Shown here: one piece after another, positions 32,904-36,578 of the stretch
How the letters are laid out: each line of letters opens with the position of its first letter
How positions within the stretch are numbered: position 1 is the first letter of the stretch
Assembly (NCBI GenBank): GCA_026786085.1
Contig: JAJAYT010000446.1
Span: forward strand, 1 to 36,578
Length of the DNA: 36,578 nucleotides
Direction of reading: 5' to 3'
Source of the DNA: Microcoleus sp. CAN_BIN18
GTDB taxonomy: Bacteria > Cyanobacteriota > Cyanobacteriia > Cyanobacteriales > Microcoleaceae
Position numbers and translations under genes: made by a program
The notes under the pieces: model-generated
Told to the model about the DNA's origin: nothing
Seen by the model: only the letters and a program-made list of their open reading frames with translations
Database searches by the model: none

Positions 32904-34592
32904 TTACCCTTGCTTCAAAATCGGCTCCAATTCACGGCGAAAACTAGCCCAAGCAGCCACCGATGCAGAGTCAGACACAGCACCCTTACGCATCAAAATC
33001 GCGCCGTCTTCAAAGCCAACAATGCCATACTCGCCCGATTTCGATAGTCGATCGATCTGCGGGACAATTTCCTGCAACTGTCCCCGTTCCCGGCGAAACG
33101 CAGCCTGATACTGCTGCAACTGCCACATATCGGCAATTACATATTCCATCTTCACCGCTTTCCCCGCATCATTACGCAGTTCAAACATCGGAAACCTGAG
33201 AATTTCGCGGCGGCTTGACAAAATCGGCACAATAGTATTCGTTGCAGCCACGCTAGCATCAGCAGGAATTTCAGCCAACAGCGGCCGGACTTGAGAAACG
33301 TGCTGCCACTGTCTGATCAGAGGAACCTGCACCCAAGGCTCGATCGCATCCGGCAAAATAAACGAAAAAGTTCGATTTGGGTTAGACGTGAAGGTAAAAA
33401 ATAGCGACAAGCAGATGCAAAATGCCCAAAATCGCCGAAACTTGGCAGACGAAGGGAAAGGAAACATGGCATTCGGAAAACGCAAGCTGGTTTTTTTGCC
33501 GCTTCTAATTTGATCTTCTTCCTGTTGGCGATCGGCCCACCACAGAATCGCCCCATAAAACAGCCCAGGAACCACAGTCATCGCATAGCGAATATTAATC
33601 GCCAGCACCGACTCTCCTTTCGCTAAAAATAGCTTTAGCAGCGGAAATCCAGCGATCGTCCAAGAAGCTGGCGCTACGGCAGGAACCAAAGCCAACGGCA
33701 ACCACTGCCCCAGCAGATACTTGATTTTACCAAAAAACGGCGTAAATAATTGTTCAATCAACCGCCCAGGATTGCTCGCCATTCCCCAAATAATTTCGAG
33801 AGTCGAAGCTTCATCACCATCAGCATATTGACCGAAGCGTTCCATCATAAACCGCTGGGAAATATCAGCAGAAAACAAAGGCATAATCAGATTTGTCAAC
33901 AAAATCATGTAACCAAAACTGAGAATGCACACAGCCAAGCCAGTCAGAGGATAGCGCCGACTCAAAATCAAGTAAACCCCCACCCCAAATAACACAACTC
34001 CGCCATCTTCTCGTACAGCCAACATTAAAGTTGCGAGAATCCCAAACAGCGGCCAAGTGCGCTTCTCCATCGCCAGCAGCAAGCTAAAAATATAAAGCGG
34101 AGTTTGGCAAGAATCATGAAAATTGCCTAATGTCGGGCCAATTACCGCGTTCGCTGCGTAATAGCTGACCACAATTGTCGCCGACAGTCTTGGCTCTAGA
34201 TAGTGTCTGGCGAGAGCATAGAGCACTAAACCAGCCACCGTAATTAAAGTCACCTGCAACACCGTCAAAGTGACAGGAGAGGGAAACAGTGAGTAAATTG
34301 GCAGCCACAGCATCAGCGATGGAGTGAAGTGCTGCCCCAACCGATGGTAAGATACGTCAGGAATCTGGTTTTGGTGAACCACGTTAGTGGACAAAGCCGA
34401 AGAGAGGGAACTCTCAAAAAAGTGACCCCGAGTGCCATTCCAAAAAACTTGATTAAAAATGCCTTGGTCATAAGTAGCGTAAAAGCTGTAGTAGCGGTGC
34501 AGTGTCAGCAACAGGCACAGCACAAAAAAGGCGATCGCCACTTGAACCACTACCCGCAGCGACTCATTTTTCTTCCAGTTCAAAAATACCAT
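32904..34592 (-). CDS. DUF2079 family membrane protein
   Basis: 562 residues. Multi-pass membrane protein of DUF2079, a family distantly like GT-C/PMT-type glycosyltransferases. N-terminal TM (VVVQVAIAFFVLCLLLTLHR), then the conserved lumenal/periplasmic segment SFYATYDQGIFNQVFWNGTR, with an acidic DQG near residue 40 and YHRLGQHFTPSLMLWLPIYS. About 9-10 TM segments follow, then a soluble C-terminal domain (430-562, QVRPLLAEIPADASVAATNT). Biochemical role is unknown; the family resemblance and the neighbouring GT4 gene make a glycan-related role plausible. Divergent from sasA, 88 bases apart. Confidence 0.88.
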   Translation of the reverse strand: MVFLNWKKNESLRVVVQVAIAFFVLCLLLTLHRYYSFYATYDQGIFNQVFWNGTRGHFFESSLSSALSTNVVHQNQIPDVSYHRLGQHFTPSLMLWLPIYSLFPSPVTLTVLQVTLITVAGLVLYALARHYLEPRLSATIVVSYYAANAVIGPTLGNFHDSCQTPLYIFSLLLAMEKRTWPLFGILATLMLAVREDGGVVLFGVGVYLILSRRYPLTGLAVCILSFGYMILLTNLIMPLFSADISQRFMMERFGQYADGDEASTLEIIWGMASNPGRLIEQLFTPFFGKIKYLLGQWLPLALVPAVAPASWTIAGFPLLKLFLAKGESVLAINIRYAMTVVPGLFYGAILWWADRQQEEDQIRSGKKTSLRFPNAMFPFPSSAKFRRFWAFCICLSLFFTFTSNPNRTFSFILPDAIEPWVQVPLIRQWQHVSQVRPLLAEIPADASVAATNTIVPILSSRREILRFPMFELRNDAGKAVKMEYVIADMWQLQQYQAAFRRERGQLQEIVPQIDRLSKSGEYGIVGFEDGAILMRKGAVSDSASVAAWASFRRELEPILKQG

Positions 34593-34680
34593 TCGCCCGC
34601 CGTAATGAAATCATCGGACAATAGCATAAATCTAAAGTAAGTATTAAATTAAAGTAGAAGTGAAATAACTCGGCTCGGCA

Positions 34681-35925
34681 ATGGTCAATTATTTTCACCC
34701 GATCGAAAAAGGCAACAGCGTCCATCCGACATCCGGCACCAGCGATACCGACTGTTCTCCCGAACAGCCGGTCAATTCCGCACCCCTTTTACAGCTTTTG
34801 CTGTTCGTAGACAAGCGTTCCTCTTCCAGGGAACAGACCAGACACATCCGCAAGTACCTCAAGGATTTGAAGGCAGAGTGCGACTTTGAGCTTCAAGTCA
34901 TCGACGTAGGAGAACAGCCGGATTTAGCCGAACACTTTAAACTTGTAGCGACTCCCTCGCTGGTCAAAATTCATCCTGAGCCGCGGCAAACTCTCGCCGG
35001 CAGCAATCTGATCGCCCAACTCGAACACTGGTGGCCTCGCTGGCAGCGTTCTGTAGAAGAATACGCCATTGAGCAGCAGCAGTCTGCGCCAGATATGGCT
35101 CCAGCTCTGGGAGACGACCCAAAACCCATTTATTCCGTTGCTTGCGCTACTGAGCTCGTGCAGCTTGCGGATGAAGTTTTTCGGCTCAAACAGGAAAAAG
35201 AGCACCTGCAAGAGCAATTACAGTTGAAAGACCGGATTATTGCGATGCTGGCTCACGACTTGCGCAATCCTTTGACGGCCGCATCTTTGGCTTTGGAGAC
35301 TTTGGAGTCAAGTCAGAAGGTGAAAGAGGGGGAAAAGTCGGGTTTGACACCGAGTCTGGCGGCTCATTTGATGAAACAAGCCCGTCGCCAAATCCGGGTT
35401 GTCGATCGCATGATTACAGATATCCTGGAAGCAGCGCGGGGTACAAACGCTCAACTCCACATTCAACCCAAAAAAATCGAACTGGGGGCGATTTGTCAAG
35501 ATGTAATCCTGCAATTTCAAGACAAATTTCAGGCCAAAAGTCTCAACTTAGAAATAGACATTCCCACAGATTTGCCCTTGATTTATGCCGATCCCGATCG
35601 CATCAAACAAGTCATCGTCAACCTGCTTGACAACGCCAGCAAGTACACGCCAGAGCAAGGAACTGTTAATCTTTCTATTCTCCACCGCACAGCATACAAA
35701 GTTCAAGTCAGCATTTGCAACAGCGGCCCGGGAATTCCTGAAGAAGATTGAGCGAGCATTTTTGAAGACAGCTTTCGCTTACAGCGAGATAAATCAACAG
35801 ACGGTTACGGCATTGGACTGTCTTTGTGTCAAGGCATCATCCGCGCCCACTACGGTCAAATTTGGGTAGACTCTGTACCCGATCGAGGTAGTTGTTTTCA
35901 CTTTACTCTGCCTATTCAAAAATAG
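34681..35925 (+). pseudogene. sasA: Circadian-clock output histidine kinase SasA gene with an in-frame TGA
   Basis: The first ORF (356 aa) has an N-terminal KaiB-like thioredoxin-fold sensor (about 37-125), a coiled coil, the HisKA site H192 (MLAHDLRNPLTA) and the N-box VNLLDNASKY. It stops at TGA (35749-35751) just after GPGIPEED. The same frame continues without shift as [15 protein letters not shown], then [20 protein letters not shown] and [10 protein letters not shown] to TAG at 35923. That downstream part holds the F- and G2-boxes needed to bind ATP, so the 356-residue product should be an inactive kinase. Total 414 positions is a normal SasA length. A CGA-to-TGA change would be enough. 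Sequence error, recent mutation or readthrough are the options. Confidence 0.88.
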
Positions 35926-35952
35926 TTGGCAGTTGGCAGTTGACAGTTGACA
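35925..35952. repeat. Heptamer array (GTTGGCA)x2 (GTTGACA)x2 starting at the sasA stop
   Basis: Four head-to-tail heptamers in two variants, with another GTTGACA at 35962. The first base is the G of the distal sasA TAG stop codon. Complement of the TCAACTG heptamers at 5368 and 31434 (one phase). Confidence 0.88.
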
Positions 35953-35998
35953 GTAATGACAGTTGACAATTGTCTGCAACCGAATTTGACATCACAGT

Positions 35999-36403
35999 TC
36001 AACTTGAACGGAGTGCAGCGATAATCTGTTCGTTTGCCTCGGGAAAAGTAAACTGGTCAATTTCGTCGAGTGTCACCCAGCGAATTTCATCGCATTCGAT
36101 CGTTTGCGGTTCCCCGCTGACGTGGCGGCAGTGGTGCACGTAGAGTCTCACTGTAAATTTAGTGTAGTCGTGGTCAATTGTAATCAGCCGATCGCCCACT
36201 TCGACGACAATCCCCAACTCCTCCATAATTTCCCGTTGTATGCAAGCTTCGACGGTTTCCCCAGGCTCTATTTTACCCCCGGGAAACTCCCAGAAACCGC
36301 CGTGCAGTCCGTGTTGTCGGCGCTTGTCAATCAAAATTTGTTGGCGATCGTTCCAGATCGCAGCCACGCCGATAACTTTGTGGGCTACAGGAGAAAGAGA
36401 CAT
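35999..36403 (-). CDS. mutT: NUDIX hydrolase, MutT type (8-oxo-dGTP diphosphatase)
   Basis: 134 residues with a complete NUDIX box, GGKIEPGETVEACIQREIMEELGI (G-x5-E-x7-REUxEExGU; positions about 42-65). The N-terminal VAAIWNDRQQILIDKRRQHG and the WEFPGG lead are as in MutT enzymes that clear oxidised dGTP. The C-terminal ECDEIRWVTLDEIDQF is also typical. Other NUDIX substrates cannot be excluded. It is convergent with sasA, 73 bases apart, with the heptamer array between. Confidence 0.9.
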   Translation of the reverse strand: MSLSPVAHKVIGVAAIWNDRQQILIDKRRQHGLHGGFWEFPGGKIEPGETVEACIQREIMEELGIVVEVGDRLITIDHDYTKFTVRLYVHHCRHVSGEPQTIECDEIRWVTLDEIDQFTFPEANEQIIAALRSS

Positions 36404-36459
36404 ATTATATTAATAGGGAATTAGTCGTCGGTCATTAGTCATTGTTCATATTATATCCG

Positions 36460-36490
36460 GTCGATTACCATAACAAAATGGTTCGTAGTG
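36460..36490. repeat. Partial copy of the GTCGATTACCATAACAAAA element
   Basis: Matches the left edge of the element at 2372 (GTCGATTACCATAACAAAA, then GGTT(C/T)GTAGTG) and then breaks down. The rest of the window to 36578 is AT-rich with no supported gene. Confidence 0.75.
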
Positions 36491-36578
36491 GGGCGCTAAA
36501 AATCGGCCAAATTTTTTAAAGAAGTAAGCCCAAAAAAACCCACCGCTAAAATATTTTTTTTTTCAGCAACAATAATAA

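Noticed and set aside
32763-33108. Plus-strand ORFs over the palindrome at 32790
   Set aside because: They run over a repeat and then antisense to the DUF2079 gene, with no ribosome-binding site or family resemblance.
14159-35751. Reassigned stop codons (alternative genetic code)
   Set aside because: Different stop codons are involved, and TAG, TAA and TGA all end other intact genes in this window.

Overview
The window looks like the chromosome of a filamentous cyanobacterium of the Oscillatoria/Microcoleus type. Evidence: a photoprotective orange carotenoid protein (OCP), ndhH, SasA and PedR-like genes, several cyanobacteria-restricted hypothetical families (DUF3181, DUF3095), many HIP1-type GCGATCGC octamers, heptanucleotide tandem repeats (STRR) and dispersed palindromic repeats. 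The genus is inference from general gene content; no marker gene is present to fix it.

Layout. 1-2.0 kb: start of queG (minus strand, cut by the window edge), a full-length OCP and a separate OCP C-terminal-domain homolog (CTDH). 2.0-5.1 kb: repeats, then an RsbW-like anti-sigma kinase and a REC-GAF-PP2C phosphatase, two arms of a partner-switching system. 5.4-9.0 kb: rsmH divergent from ndhH, followed by a MidA/NDUFAF7-type arginine methyltransferase, the family that methylates the NdhH counterpart in mitochondria. 9.0-13.4 kb: an accessory minus-strand defence-like operon (C5 DNA methyltransferase, AAA ATPase with an extra N-terminal domain, HNH-type nuclease with an in-frame stop), and a Uma2-family nuclease-fold protein. 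13.5-19.0 kb: hisS with an in-frame amber codon, a conserved small protein with pedR, a PfkB sugar kinase, gluconokinase and leuC. 19.4-22.3 kb: LuxR-type regulator, an unrecognised beta-rich small protein, a subtilisin-like protease and a stand-alone I9-type small protein, all on the plus strand. 22.4-29.6 kb: sfsA, GST, DUF3095, murJ, an Fe(II)/2OG dioxygenase-like protein, DUF3181, a 2TM protein and moaC. 29.7-36.4 kb: tRNA-Arg(ACG), MFS transporter, GT4 glycosyltransferase, DUF2079 membrane protein, sasA with an in-frame opal codon, and a MutT-type NUDIX hydrolase.

The most notable observations are: (a) three separate genes (HNH nuclease, hisS, sasA) each carrying one in-frame stop followed by intact, family-like downstream sequence; (b) the methyltransferase/ATPase/HNH cassette, which does not match a textbook restriction-modification layout; (c) the ndhH-midA adjacency with the substrate arginine conserved; (d) the protease, I9 and beta-protein module; and (e) repeats that run into coding sequence, forming the last codons of hisS and overlapping the stop codon of the sugar kinase.

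All calls come from reading the sequence and remembered family features. No database search was run.
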